DNA of 21,240 nucleotides from Flavobacterium psychrophilum (GTDB lineage: Bacteria; Bacteroidota; Bacteroidia; Flavobacteriales; Flavobacteriaceae), in contig QFQM01000074.1 of NCBI GenBank assembly GCA_003243255.1, forward strand, positions 1-21,240. Reading direction: 5' to 3'. A program made the translations under genes and the position numbers. Of this stretch, positions 7,582 to 14,907 are shown piece by piece; the stretch's first letter is position 1, and each line of letters begins with the position of its first letter. The notes beneath the pieces are model-generated. The model worked only from the letters and a program-made list of their open reading frames with translations. It was not told the origin of the DNA and did no database searches.

Positions 7582-8286
7582 ATGTTCCAATTCAAGCAAT
7601 TTACTATTCAGCAGGATAAGTGCGCTATGAAAGTAGGCACTGATGGCGTATTGCTTGGCGCATGGGCACCGGTAGACCACAGGCCGTTCAGCATACTGGA
7701 TATTGGAGCCGGTACCGGCCTTATTGCCCTTATGCTTGCTCAGCGCAGCCACGCGGAACAAATTGACGGACTGGAGATTGATGATAACGCACATGAACAG
7801 GCGGTAGACAATTTTGAGAATTCACCCTGGGGCGACAGGCTGTTTTGCTACCATGCAAGCCTGGATGAGTTTATGGAAGAACCGGAAGATGAGTACGATC
7901 TTATCGTTTCAAATCCTCCATTTTATACCGATGGGTATTTTTCGGGCGATGAGCAACGCGACATAGCACGCCACAACAACGCACTCCCTTTTGAAGACCT
8001 GATAGAAGCATCAGGCATATTATTATCCGACATTGGAGTACTGGCAGTTATCATTCCTTTTAAGGAAGAAGAGAAAATCATCGCACTGGCAAAGGAAGAA
8101 CAACTTTATCCTTTTAAAATTACAAGAGTAAAAGGAACTCCTGACTCTGAAACAAAAAGAAGCCTTATCGCTTTTAGCAGAACAGAAAAAGAAGTTGAGA
8201 CTGACGAACTGATTATAGAAACAGCACGCCACAAATATACCGATGAGTATATTTCACTCACCAAAGATTTTTACCTGAAGATGTAA
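7582..8286 (+). CDS. trmN6: tRNA1(Val) (adenine(37)-N6)-methyltransferase
   Basis: A 234-aa Rossmann-fold SAM-dependent methyltransferase of the YfiC/TrmN6 family, which methylates N6 of adenine 37 next to the anticodon of tRNA1(Val). The family opening FQFKQFTIQQDKCAMKVGTD is present at 2-21. The SAM-binding loop is DIGAGTG (40-46), an acidic residue that would bind the ribose follows in GLEID (63-67), and the catalytic motif for N6-adenine methylation is NPPF at 111-114. It lies 72 nt after rimM and shares its direction, so a single rpsP-rimM-trmN6 transcript with a ribosome and tRNA maturation theme is likely. The stop codon is directly adjacent to the end of the opposing gene, with no terminator between them. 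Confidence 0.9.
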   Translation: MFQFKQFTIQQDKCAMKVGTDGVLLGAWAPVDHRPFSILDIGAGTGLIALMLAQRSHAEQIDGLEIDDNAHEQAVDNFENSPWGDRLFCYHASLDEFMEEPEDEYDLIVSNPPFYTDGYFSGDEQRDIARHNNALPFEDLIEASGILLSDIGVLAVIIPFKEEEKIIALAKEEQLYPFKITRVKGTPDSETKRSLIAFSRTEKEVETDELIIETARHKYTDEYISLTKDFYLKM

Positions 8287-9030
8287 TTATTTAATCCCTA
8301 CTTTCAGTCCGAAGTTAGGGGCAATCAGCATTTTTTCAGGGACTTCTTTTTTAAAAGCATACTTATAATCTGTCTTTAAGCTTTTATTGCTGTTTATCCA
8401 AAACTCAGTATCTGTACCATATATACCCGCTCTTCCGCAGTAATTATCAGTAGCTGAAGGATGAAATTCAATAGTTGTCAATTCATTCCTTTTAAACTTC
8501 GGTCGTTGTACTGCAACACCATTTTCATCAAGATAATTTACCAATTCAAGGCTCACAAAAACACCGCCCAGAGGGATCACAACATCAAACGAAGATAAAT
8601 CAACCTCTACAAGCCCTTTTTGTCCGGAATCAACATACACTATAATATCCTGAGTCTTAATTTCATCTCCGGGAACATATGAAGGGTATGAAACAGTACC
8701 TTCGTCAGTATAAACTTCCTGATTAAAATCTTTCTTTTTATACAGACGAACCTGTAATTTCGTCCTGTATTTTGCCTGATCTACCTTAAAGAAAAAAGAC
8801 TCTAAGAAGAAACCTTTTCCCTGAGTATCATTCTCAAAATAATAAGCATCTTTCCCAACAGGCCTGCTCTTTTTAGACTTAACATCAAGCTCCCCTAAAA
8901 GGAAACTATCATTTTTAGCTACTAAAACTTTATTTTCTGAAGTAAGATTATCTGCATTTGCAACCAGGTTATCCTGTGCATAAGTCAGCCCTGCAACCAG
9001 CAATGCTGTAGTTAAAAGTATCTTTTTCAT
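8287..9030 (-). CDS. Secreted protein of unknown function
   Basis: A 247-aa exported protein that I do not recognise. The N-terminus is a classical signal peptide (MKKILLTTALLVAGLTYAQ), probably cut after Ala18; there is no lipobox Cys. The mature part alternates charged and aromatic residues in short beta-strand-like stretches (for example QVRLYKKKD, TQDIIVYVDSG, GGVFVSLELVNY), suggesting a beta-sandwich. There is no T9SS C-terminal domain and no catalytic motif that I can name. It may be periplasmic or outer-membrane associated. Its stop codon begins at the base directly after the trmN6 stop, so the two genes end back to back with zero spacing. It is divergent from the glutaryl-CoA dehydrogenase gene, with 171 nt between them. 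Confidence 0.85.
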   Translation of the reverse strand: MKKILLTTALLVAGLTYAQDNLVANADNLTSENKVLVAKNDSFLLGELDVKSKKSRPVGKDAYYFENDTQGKGFFLESFFFKVDQAKYRTKLQVRLYKKKDFNQEVYTDEGTVSYPSYVPGDEIKTQDIIVYVDSGQKGLVEVDLSSFDVVIPLGGVFVSLELVNYLDENGVAVQRPKFKRNELTTIEFHPSATDNYCGRAGIYGTDTEFWINSNKSLKTDYKYAFKKEVPEKMLIAPNFGLKVGIK

Positions 9031-9171
9031 AAGTAGCTGGATGGTTTTGTGTTAAACAGTGACAAGTTACTAAAAAAACACTTTTGCAAGGCATACTTTT
9101 TTAATTCAATCGAAAACGATTTAGTTTTAAAAAATACAACATTTTATTATGGTATTGTTATAATACTTCTT

Positions 9172-9179
9172 TACATTTG
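9172..9179 (+). promoter_or_regulatory. Putative -7 box of the glutaryl-CoA dehydrogenase gene
   Basis: TACATTTG matches TAnnTTTG exactly, 22 nt before the ATG. The nearest TTG upstream (9155-9157) is only 14 nt away, so the -33 element is uncertain. Its position argues against the longer reading frame that starts at 9049, since that would run through the promoter. Confidence 0.5.
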
Positions 9180-9201
9180 CTGCTGTTTAAAACTAAAGCA
9201 A

Positions 9202-10380
9202 ATGAAACCGGATTTATTTCAGGCTCCTGATTACTACCTGTTAGACGAACTTTTGTCTGACGAGCATAAAATGGTACGCGACGCTGCCCGTGAGTGGGTT
9301 AAACGTGAAGTATCACCAATCATTGAAGACTATGCCCAAAAAGCTGAATTCCCTAACCAGATCATAAACGGTTTGGCAGAAATAGGTGCTTTTGGTCCTT
9401 ATATCCCGGCAGAGTATGGTGGCGCAGGCCTTGACCAGATCTCTTACGGACTTATCATGCAGGAAATAGAGCGTGGCGATAGTGGCGTTCGTTCTACTGC
9501 ATCAGTACAATCGTCTCTTGTTATGTATCCTATATGGAAGTATGGTAACGAAGAGCAACGCATGAAATACCTTCCAAAACTGGCTTCGGGTGAATTTATG
9601 GGATGTTTCGGCCTTACTGAGCCTGATTTTGGTTCTAACCCGGGTGGTATGATTACCAACTTTAAGGATATGGGTGACCATTATCTTTTGAATGGCGCTA
9701 AAATGTGGATCTCTAACGCTCCGTTTGCAGACATTGCTGTAGTATGGGCTAAAGATGAAACAGGCCGTATTCACGGACTTATAGTTGAACGTGGCATGGA
9801 AGGCTTCACCACTCCTGAAACACACAACAAATGGTCACTCAGGGCTTCGGCTACCGGTGAGCTTATATTTGATAATGTAAAAGTTCCTAAAGAAAACCTT
9901 TTACCTAACAAATCAGGATTAGGCGCTCCTCTTGGATGCCTTGATTCTGCACGTTACGGTATTGCATGGGGTGCTATTGGTGCCGCTATGGACTGTTATG
10001 ATACTGCGCTGCGTTATGCTAAAGAACGTGTTCAGTTCGATAAGCCTATTGCTGCAACCCAGCTTCAGCAGAAAAAACTTGCCGAAATGATCACTGAGAT
10101 CACTAAAGCGCAATTGCTAACATGGAGACTAGGTGTTCTTAGAAACGAAGGCAAAGCAACTTCGGCACAAATATCTATGGCTAAACGTAACAACGTAGAC
10201 ATGGCTATAAACATAGCACGCGAGGCTCGCCAGATACTGGGCGGTATGGGTATTACCGGTGAATACTCTATCATGCGCCACATGATGAACTTAGAAAGTG
10301 TTATCACTTACGAAGGTACACACGATATCCACCTGCTTATTACAGGTATGGACATTACAGGCCACGCTGCTTTTAAATAA
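9202..10380 (+). CDS. gcdH: Glutaryl-CoA dehydrogenase
   Basis: FAD-dependent acyl-CoA dehydrogenase (392 aa) that oxidises and decarboxylates glutaryl-CoA to crotonyl-CoA in lysine and tryptophan breakdown. The glutaryl-CoA subgroup is recognised by GDSGVRSTASVQSSLV (92-107), which holds the substrate-binding Arg97, by GCFGLTEPDFGSNPGG (134-149), by KWSLRASATG (210-219) and by ARYGIAWGAIGA (250-261). The catalytic base is Glu371 in TYEGTHDIH, the position used in this subgroup. The flavin-contact segment QILGGMGI (344-351) is present. I placed the start at ATG 9202: the reading frame is open back to 9049, but that extra 51-residue segment is not family-like and crosses a promoter box. It stands alone and is closed by a strong terminator. 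Other short-chain acyl-CoA substrates are possible but less likely. Confidence 0.9.
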   Translation: MKPDLFQAPDYYLLDELLSDEHKMVRDAAREWVKREVSPIIEDYAQKAEFPNQIINGLAEIGAFGPYIPAEYGGAGLDQISYGLIMQEIERGDSGVRSTASVQSSLVMYPIWKYGNEEQRMKYLPKLASGEFMGCFGLTEPDFGSNPGGMITNFKDMGDHYLLNGAKMWISNAPFADIAVVWAKDETGRIHGLIVERGMEGFTTPETHNKWSLRASATGELIFDNVKVPKENLLPNKSGLGAPLGCLDSARYGIAWGAIGAAMDCYDTALRYAKERVQFDKPIAATQLQQKKLAEMITEITKAQLLTWRLGVLRNEGKATSAQISMAKRNNVDMAINIAREARQILGGMGITGEYSIMRHMMNLESVITYEGTHDIHLLITGMDITGHAAFK

Positions 10381-10412
10381 AAAAATTCAACGCACTTTTG
10401 TGCCAGCAATAT

Positions 10413-10447
10413 AATCCCGAACAGGTTTCCCTGTTCGGGATTTTTTT
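10413..10447 (+). terminator. Intrinsic terminator of gcdH
   Basis: A perfect 12-bp stem (10413-10424 with 10431-10442, core TCCCGAACAG/CTGTTCGGGA) closes a GTTTCC loop and is followed by T7. It lies 32 nt after the gcdH stop codon. Confidence 0.95.
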
Positions 10448-10553
10448 ATGATTTCATCGATAAAAAACAACAACTCAATGATTATCAGATTAAAACATAG
10501 TCATCCTAATCATTTTTATATACCTTCATCCTACCAACTAAATCATTACAATT

Positions 10554-11423
10554 ATGAAAAAAACAATTTATGGATTGTTACTCCTCTCTCTTGCAGGAGT
10601 GGTTTCCTGTGAAAAGGAATCAGCAACACAAGACACTGAAGCTACTACAAAAGTGGATGAAAAAGCCAACACTAAGAATTATGCCATTGCGGTCGAGACC
10701 TTAAATGAGCAATTATTCCGAAAGCAATATGACATGAACACCTCTGTCTTTAGTTCCGGGACAACATTAAACAATTACCTGTTTTATGGCATTGGAGCAT
10801 ACAACTATGACATGGCAGTATTAGAAAAAACCGGAACAAACTCTTCGACGATTTATTATGAATCCGGAATTCCCGGAAATAATAAGTACGGCCCCGTAAA
10901 ACTTGATGGAGCGGATTTTTTACTGGATGAAATAGAGTTAATCGACGACAACATTGATAAACTTTTTGGATTGCGTGGGGGCCGTATCTATTGGCTAATA
11001 TACAATGGATCAAATTTTGACGCCTCTTTGTATTATACTTATCCCGGCACTCCAATAAATATTGCAACGAGAAGATTTACAATTGCACCGGTAGCTAACA
11101 GCAATAGCTTTATAAGGCTCTACAGCGCAAGTAATGTTGCTTCTCAAGTAGGCCAGCCTCCGGCAATGACAACATTAAACTATGTTGACATGAATGTCGA
11201 TAATGGATTAATAACGCCATTCACAAGTGTTTCTACACAAATACCCGGAACAGGGAATTTAAGTTCATTTACAGCTGTCGATTATTTTAACACCCCTCCT
11301 ATTGCTGCAAAACACTATGTAGTTGTAGACAAAGATATTTACAACCTCAATACCGCAACAACTTTATCATTAACGGGCAGTTTTGCTAACTCGGTAAGAG
11401 ACTGCAGTTTTTACCATCGTTAA
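10554..11423 (+). CDS. Lipoprotein of unknown function
   Basis: A 289-aa exported lipoprotein that I cannot assign. The signal peptide ends in a lipobox (GVVSC, lipidated Cys19). A hydrophilic Glu/Thr/Lys-rich linker (about 20-42) separates the anchor from a folded part of about 245 residues that is rich in Asn, Ser, Thr, Gly and Tyr. The pattern of short beta-like strands and turns could fit a beta-rich extracellular domain, but I see no catalytic motif and no clear internal repeat. It is monocistronic, flanked by the gcdH terminator upstream and its own strong terminator downstream. I see no convincing -7 box in the 106 nt between the gcdH terminator and the ATG. Export is well supported; function is unknown. 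Confidence 0.85.
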   Translation: MKKTIYGLLLLSLAGVVSCEKESATQDTEATTKVDEKANTKNYAIAVETLNEQLFRKQYDMNTSVFSSGTTLNNYLFYGIGAYNYDMAVLEKTGTNSSTIYYESGIPGNNKYGPVKLDGADFLLDEIELIDDNIDKLFGLRGGRIYWLIYNGSNFDASLYYTYPGTPINIATRRFTIAPVANSNSFIRLYSASNVASQVGQPPAMTTLNYVDMNVDNGLITPFTSVSTQIPGTGNLSSFTAVDYFNTPPIAAKHYVVVDKDIYNLNTATTLSLTGSFANSVRDCSFYHR

Positions 11424-11445
11424 TCCTTGTTCAGAATATTTTTTT

Positions 11446-11483
11446 AAGGAGTCATTCACATTTGTGAGTGACTCCTTGTTTTT
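11446..11483 (+). terminator. Intrinsic terminator of the unknown lipoprotein gene
   Basis: A long stem (AAGGAGTCATTCACA at 11446-11460 with TGTGAGTGACTCCTT at 11463-11477, one T-G wobble) is followed by GTTTTT. It lies 22 nt beyond the stop codon. Confidence 0.9.
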
Positions 11484-11668
11484 ACAACATACAAAAAGTT
11501 TTCAACAGAAAACCTTTTCGAATACAAATTCGTAAGTGTGGTTAAAGGCCAAACTCAATAATTTACAGATATTTGGCGTTATAAGGAAAAGCATGCACGC
11601 ATAACAAGGCACTATTTTTGTATTGATAAAATTGATATAAAAAAAATCTGCTTCTGCCAAAGCTTTTT

Positions 11669-11676
11669 TAATTTTG
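11669..11676 (+). promoter_or_regulatory. Putative -7 box of the DUF3050 gene
   Basis: TAATTTTG matches TAnnTTTG and lies only 14 nt before the ATG at 11691. If real, the leader is about 10 nt. No good TTG stands at the expected distance; CTG at 11648-11650 is the closest match, 18 nt upstream. Confidence 0.4.
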
Positions 11677-11690
11677 TAAAAAACAATGCT

Positions 11691-12476
11691 ATGAACACCG
11701 CTACTATTAACAGTATCATCCAGCCCCAAAAGGAAAAACTGTTGCAACACTCACTGTATGGAAAGGTAAAAACCATTGAAGACCTTAGGCATTTTCTTGA
11801 AGGGCACGTATATGCCGTTTGGGATTTCATGTCGCTCCTGAAAGCATTGCAGGCAAAACTTACCTGTACCACTACACCGTGGCTGCCGGTAGGTAATCCT
11901 GAAATACGTTACCTTATAAACGAAATCGTACTGGCCGAAGAAACAGACCTTACCCTTGACGGGAAAAGGCAAAGCCATTATGAAATGTACATAGATGCAA
12001 TGAATGCCTGTGGTGCTGATACCATGACCATCGCTGCTTTCCTGGAAGATGTGGAAACTACCCAGAATATTTTTGTTTCGATAAAACACAGTAACCTTCA
12101 CGACAACATTAAGGCATTCCTTGATTTTACCTTCAGGGTAATTGAGCAGGGAAAACCTCATGAAATTGCCGCGGCGTTTACCTTTGGCCGTGAAGATCTT
12201 ATACCGTCTATGTTTACCGAGATCCTGAAAAACTTCCAGCAGAATTTCCCCGAAACCAACCTGGATAAGCTAATCTATTATTTTGAAAGACATATTGAGC
12301 TGGATGCCGATGAGCACGGCCCAATGGCGATGCAGATGATCGAAGAGCTTTGTGGTAATGACGACCAGAAATGGAAAGAGGTAGAAGAAGTATCTGTACT
12401 TGCACTTGAAAAAAGAATAGGCCTGTGGGATGCACTTGAAGAAAACATCATGCAGCATGACCTTGCTTCGATATAA
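11691..12476 (+). CDS. DUF3050 protein, probable haem-oxygenase-like fold
   Basis: A 261-aa cytoplasmic, helical protein with no signal peptide. The segments LRHFLEGHVYAVWDFMSLL (32-50), TTPWLPVG (61-68), AEETD (82-86), SHYEMY (95-100), FTFGRED (163-169) and ERHIELDADEHG (199-210) fit my memory of the DUF3050 family (PF11251), which is placed in the haem-oxygenase-like group. Several His and acidic residues recur at helix spacing: Glu37 and His39, Glu83/Glu84 and His96, then His201, Asp205 and His209. That arrangement resembles the ligands of haem-oxygenase-like di-iron oxidases, but metal binding is my inference. It is monocistronic with its own terminator. No substrate can be named. Confidence 0.85.
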   Translation: MNTATINSIIQPQKEKLLQHSLYGKVKTIEDLRHFLEGHVYAVWDFMSLLKALQAKLTCTTTPWLPVGNPEIRYLINEIVLAEETDLTLDGKRQSHYEMYIDAMNACGADTMTIAAFLEDVETTQNIFVSIKHSNLHDNIKAFLDFTFRVIEQGKPHEIAAAFTFGREDLIPSMFTEILKNFQQNFPETNLDKLIYYFERHIELDADEHGPMAMQMIEELCGNDDQKWKEVEEVSVLALEKRIGLWDALEENIMQHDLASI

Positions 12477-12498
12477 ATTATACAATCTGAATATATTT

Positions 12499-12526
12499 AA
12501 AATCCCGGTTATGCCGGGATTTTTTT
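12499..12526 (+). terminator. Intrinsic terminator of the DUF3050 gene
   Basis: Stem AATCCCGG/CCGGGATT (12501-12508 with 12514-12521), loop TTATG, followed by T6. It lies 24 nt after the stop codon. The rest of the 260-nt gap before the next gene is AT-rich; it holds the sequence AAGCTTTAAGCTTT but no promoter that I can place with confidence. Confidence 0.92.
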
Positions 12527-12736
12527 ATTAGGTTCTACAGGATTTTACTTATCTCTTTTTTGTCTTGTCCCAATTATACAATTCATTATTGTTTCAATTT
12601 TACAAATTTGCAGTATCAATTGCCTTATTTAACATTTAAAAGCTTTAAGCTTTAACATTTTTTAACTTGTTTTGTAACAATTTAAATTAGAATTCGTTCT
12701 AACTATCACAACTATTATAAAAAACTCTACAATTAC

Positions 12737-14785
12737 ATGAAAAAGATTACTTTTAAAGCTTCAATGCTTGTTATTGCAGGGATGCTTGCCCTTACGGCAA
12801 ATGCCCAGCAAAAACAAAACGGAGTAAAGAAATTTGGCCGACCGGCGGTAGAAACCCAGCCTTGCGGAACGGTTGAGTATGAAAAACTTCTACAAAAAAA
12901 GAATCCGGGTCTTGATACAAAAGATGAATTCGAACAATGGATCGCTCCTAAGGTAGCAGAAGTTAAAAGAAAAAGGATTCAGAAAAACGGAAACAACACA
13001 AACGAGGTTGTTACCATTCCTGTTGTTTTCCATATCATCCATAACGGAAGCCCGGTAGGAGTTGATGAAAACATTGCCGATGGACAGGTTCTTTCCCAGA
13101 TTGAGGTACTTAATGAGGATTTCAGAAGGTTATCAGGATCTAACGGATATAACACAAACCCGGTAGGTGCTGATATGGAAATTAATTTCTGCCTTGCCAA
13201 GCAGGATCCTGACGGCCTGCTATCTACAGGTATTATCCGTTACAACCTGGGAAGTGGCGATGGCTGGAGCATGGAACAAGCTGAGGTGATTAAAGCCCAA
13301 ACACAATGGGATCCTAATAAATATCTTAACATATGGGTATTTGACGAATTATACGGACTGGCAGGTTATGCGCAGTTTCCTACAAATTCAGGACTGGAAG
13401 GTATAGACATTGATGGCTTGCCAACTGCTGCTAACACCGATGGTGTTGCTTTAGGACACCGTTATGTAGGCTCTGAAGAAAAATTCCCTGCAGGAGAATA
13501 TGATGACGCCAGAAACCTTGGCAGAAGCGCTACTCACGAGATAGGCCACTTCTTTGGACTACGCCATATTTGGGGTGACAGTGACAGCTGTGCAACAGCA
13601 ACCGACTATTGCGACGACACCCCTACTGCACTTAGTGCCAATTATGGTTGCCAGGTAGGTCTTGACTCTTGTCCTGACAATCCGGGCGATGATATGATTG
13701 AAAACTACATGGACTACAGTGATGATGCATGTGTAAATGTTTTCACCCAGGATCAAAAAGACAGGATGCAGGCTGTATTGCTTAATTCGCCAAGAAGACA
13801 TTCGCTGATAACATCTACAGGATGTGTACCGGGAATTGTTCTTGAAAATGACGGATCGCTTGAGATACACAATGGATCGGACAGCGAATGCGGAACTTCT
13901 ACATTTGCTCCTGAACTTGTACTTACAAACAGCGGATCGGCTAACCTGACAACTGCTACGATTGTATACAGCATAGACAACGAAGATCCTGTTACTTACG
14001 AATGGTCGGGCAATCTTGCAGCTAATGCTTCTGCAACTATTACAATACCGGAAGCTGAACTAACTGTAGGCGAACATACTTTCAGTGCTGATATTACCAC
14101 TGTAAATGGTGTAGAAGACACAGCGCCATCAAACGACAATAAATCAATTAACTTTACAATAGCAGGTTTATATACAACTTCAAGTATCAAAATTACTATA
14201 GTAACGGATGATTACGGAGATGAAACACTTTGGGGACTTGCAAGAGAAGGTAACCAGGATGAGATTATTGCCGGTAATATAAACATAAATAACATCTGGC
14301 AGAGTGATTGGTACGAAAGCAACGAAACCTACATAACCAATGTGCCGGTTACTGTTGACGATTGTTACGCATTTGTTATTATTGACTTAAGTGGAGATGG
14401 TATTTGCTGTGAATATGGAAACGGTTCATACAAAATCGAAACCCTTGAAGGTGTAATAATTGCAGAAGGTGGCAGTTTTGCAGATCAGGATCAGAGAACA
14501 TTCAGCCTTAAATCTCCTACAGCAGGCCTTGACGATGTTAAGAAAGCAAATGGTATAAAACTATACCCTAACCCTGCTAACAATACCCTTAACATTGCTG
14601 TGGCAGACGAAGCAAGCACTCCTGAAAAATATAGCATTTACAACACACTTGGACAGGTAATGGATAGCGGAACTATCACCTCTGCCCTTCAGTCGGTTGA
14701 TGTTTCTAAATATGCTAACGGAGTGTATTTTGTAAAACTGGCCAAAGGACAGGATACAACTACACTGCAGTTTATCAAGCAATAA
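12737..14785 (+). CDS. Secreted M43-family zinc metalloprotease, T9SS cargo (long form)
   Basis: A 682-aa secreted metalloendopeptidase of the M43 (pappalysin/cytophagalysin) group. The signal peptide is probably cut after Ala23. A short propeptide holds one Cys (Cys43 in QPCGT), a candidate cysteine switch. The catalytic domain spans about 90-365: zinc motif HEIGHFFGLRH at 267-277 (His267, Glu268, His271, His277) and Met-turn NYMDY with Met325. An Ig/CARDB-like domain (about 366-475) follows. A further beta domain (about 480-592) holds DDYGDET and SGDGICC. The last ~80 residues are a type A T9SS sorting domain (LYPNPANN at 609-616, NGVYFVKL at 661-668). It is followed by a strong terminator and then the kinase-regulator pair. 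Its closest visible relative is the protease at 16847-18214, which lacks the middle domains. Substrate is unknown. Confidence 0.93.
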   Translation: MKKITFKASMLVIAGMLALTANAQQKQNGVKKFGRPAVETQPCGTVEYEKLLQKKNPGLDTKDEFEQWIAPKVAEVKRKRIQKNGNNTNEVVTIPVVFHIIHNGSPVGVDENIADGQVLSQIEVLNEDFRRLSGSNGYNTNPVGADMEINFCLAKQDPDGLLSTGIIRYNLGSGDGWSMEQAEVIKAQTQWDPNKYLNIWVFDELYGLAGYAQFPTNSGLEGIDIDGLPTAANTDGVALGHRYVGSEEKFPAGEYDDARNLGRSATHEIGHFFGLRHIWGDSDSCATATDYCDDTPTALSANYGCQVGLDSCPDNPGDDMIENYMDYSDDACVNVFTQDQKDRMQAVLLNSPRRHSLITSTGCVPGIVLENDGSLEIHNGSDSECGTSTFAPELVLTNSGSANLTTATIVYSIDNEDPVTYEWSGNLAANASATITIPEAELTVGEHTFSADITTVNGVEDTAPSNDNKSINFTIAGLYTTSSIKITIVTDDYGDETLWGLAREGNQDEIIAGNININNIWQSDWYESNETYITNVPVTVDDCYAFVIIDLSGDGICCEYGNGSYKIETLEGVIIAEGGSFADQDQRTFSLKSPTAGLDDVKKANGIKLYPNPANNTLNIAVADEASTPEKYSIYNTLGQVMDSGTITSALQSVDVSKYANGVYFVKLAKGQDTTTLQFIKQ

Positions 14786-14802
14786 AAAAACAAATATTAT
14801 TT

Positions 14803-14833
14803 AAAAAGCCCGGTTTTAGACCGGGCTTTTTTT
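14803..14833 (+). terminator. Intrinsic terminator of the long M43 protease gene
   Basis: Stem AAAAAGCCCGG/CCGGGCTTTTT (14803-14813 with 14821-14831), loop TTTTAGA, T-rich tail. It lies 17 nt past the stop codon and separates the protease from the kinase operon. Confidence 0.95.
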
Positions 14834-14840
14834 GTAATCC

Positions 14841-14870
14841 GTTTACCGCTAAAAACAGCGGGTTTACCGC
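14841..14870 (+). promoter_or_regulatory. Putative LytTR operator upstream of the kinase-regulator operon
   Basis: Two identical 9-mers, GTTTACCGC at 14841-14849 and 14862-14870, start exactly 21 bp apart, two helical turns. Known LytTR regulators bind as dimers to direct repeats of about 9 bp with this 21-bp period. The proximal copy ends 29 nt before a TATTTTTG box. A similar pair lies upstream of the second protease gene. A short dyad (CCGCT/AGCGG, 14846-14861) overlaps the pair and is an alternative reading. Confidence 0.65.
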
Positions 14871-14899
14871 ATAATTTAGAACAGGCGTTTATTTATTTA

Positions 14900-14907
14900 T
14901 ATTTTTG
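14900..14907 (+). promoter_or_regulatory. Putative -7 box of the kinase-regulator operon
   Basis: TATTTTTG matches TAnnTTTG and directly abuts the ATG at 14908. No TTG is present 17-23 nt upstream, which would suit a promoter that needs an activator bound at the 14841-14870 repeats. If used, transcription would start near 14911, making the ATG at 14914 almost leaderless. Confidence 0.4.

Noticed and set aside
9049..9201. A longer glutaryl-CoA dehydrogenase with a hydrophobic N-terminal extension
   Set aside because: The extension crosses a TACATTTG promoter box and is not found in the family; ATG 9202 gives a normal 392-aa enzyme.
12635..12656. AAGCTTTAAGCTTT upstream of the long M43 protease as a possible operator
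   Set aside because: Very AT-rich context, half-sites differ from the GTTYACC core, and no -7 box is found at a useful distance.
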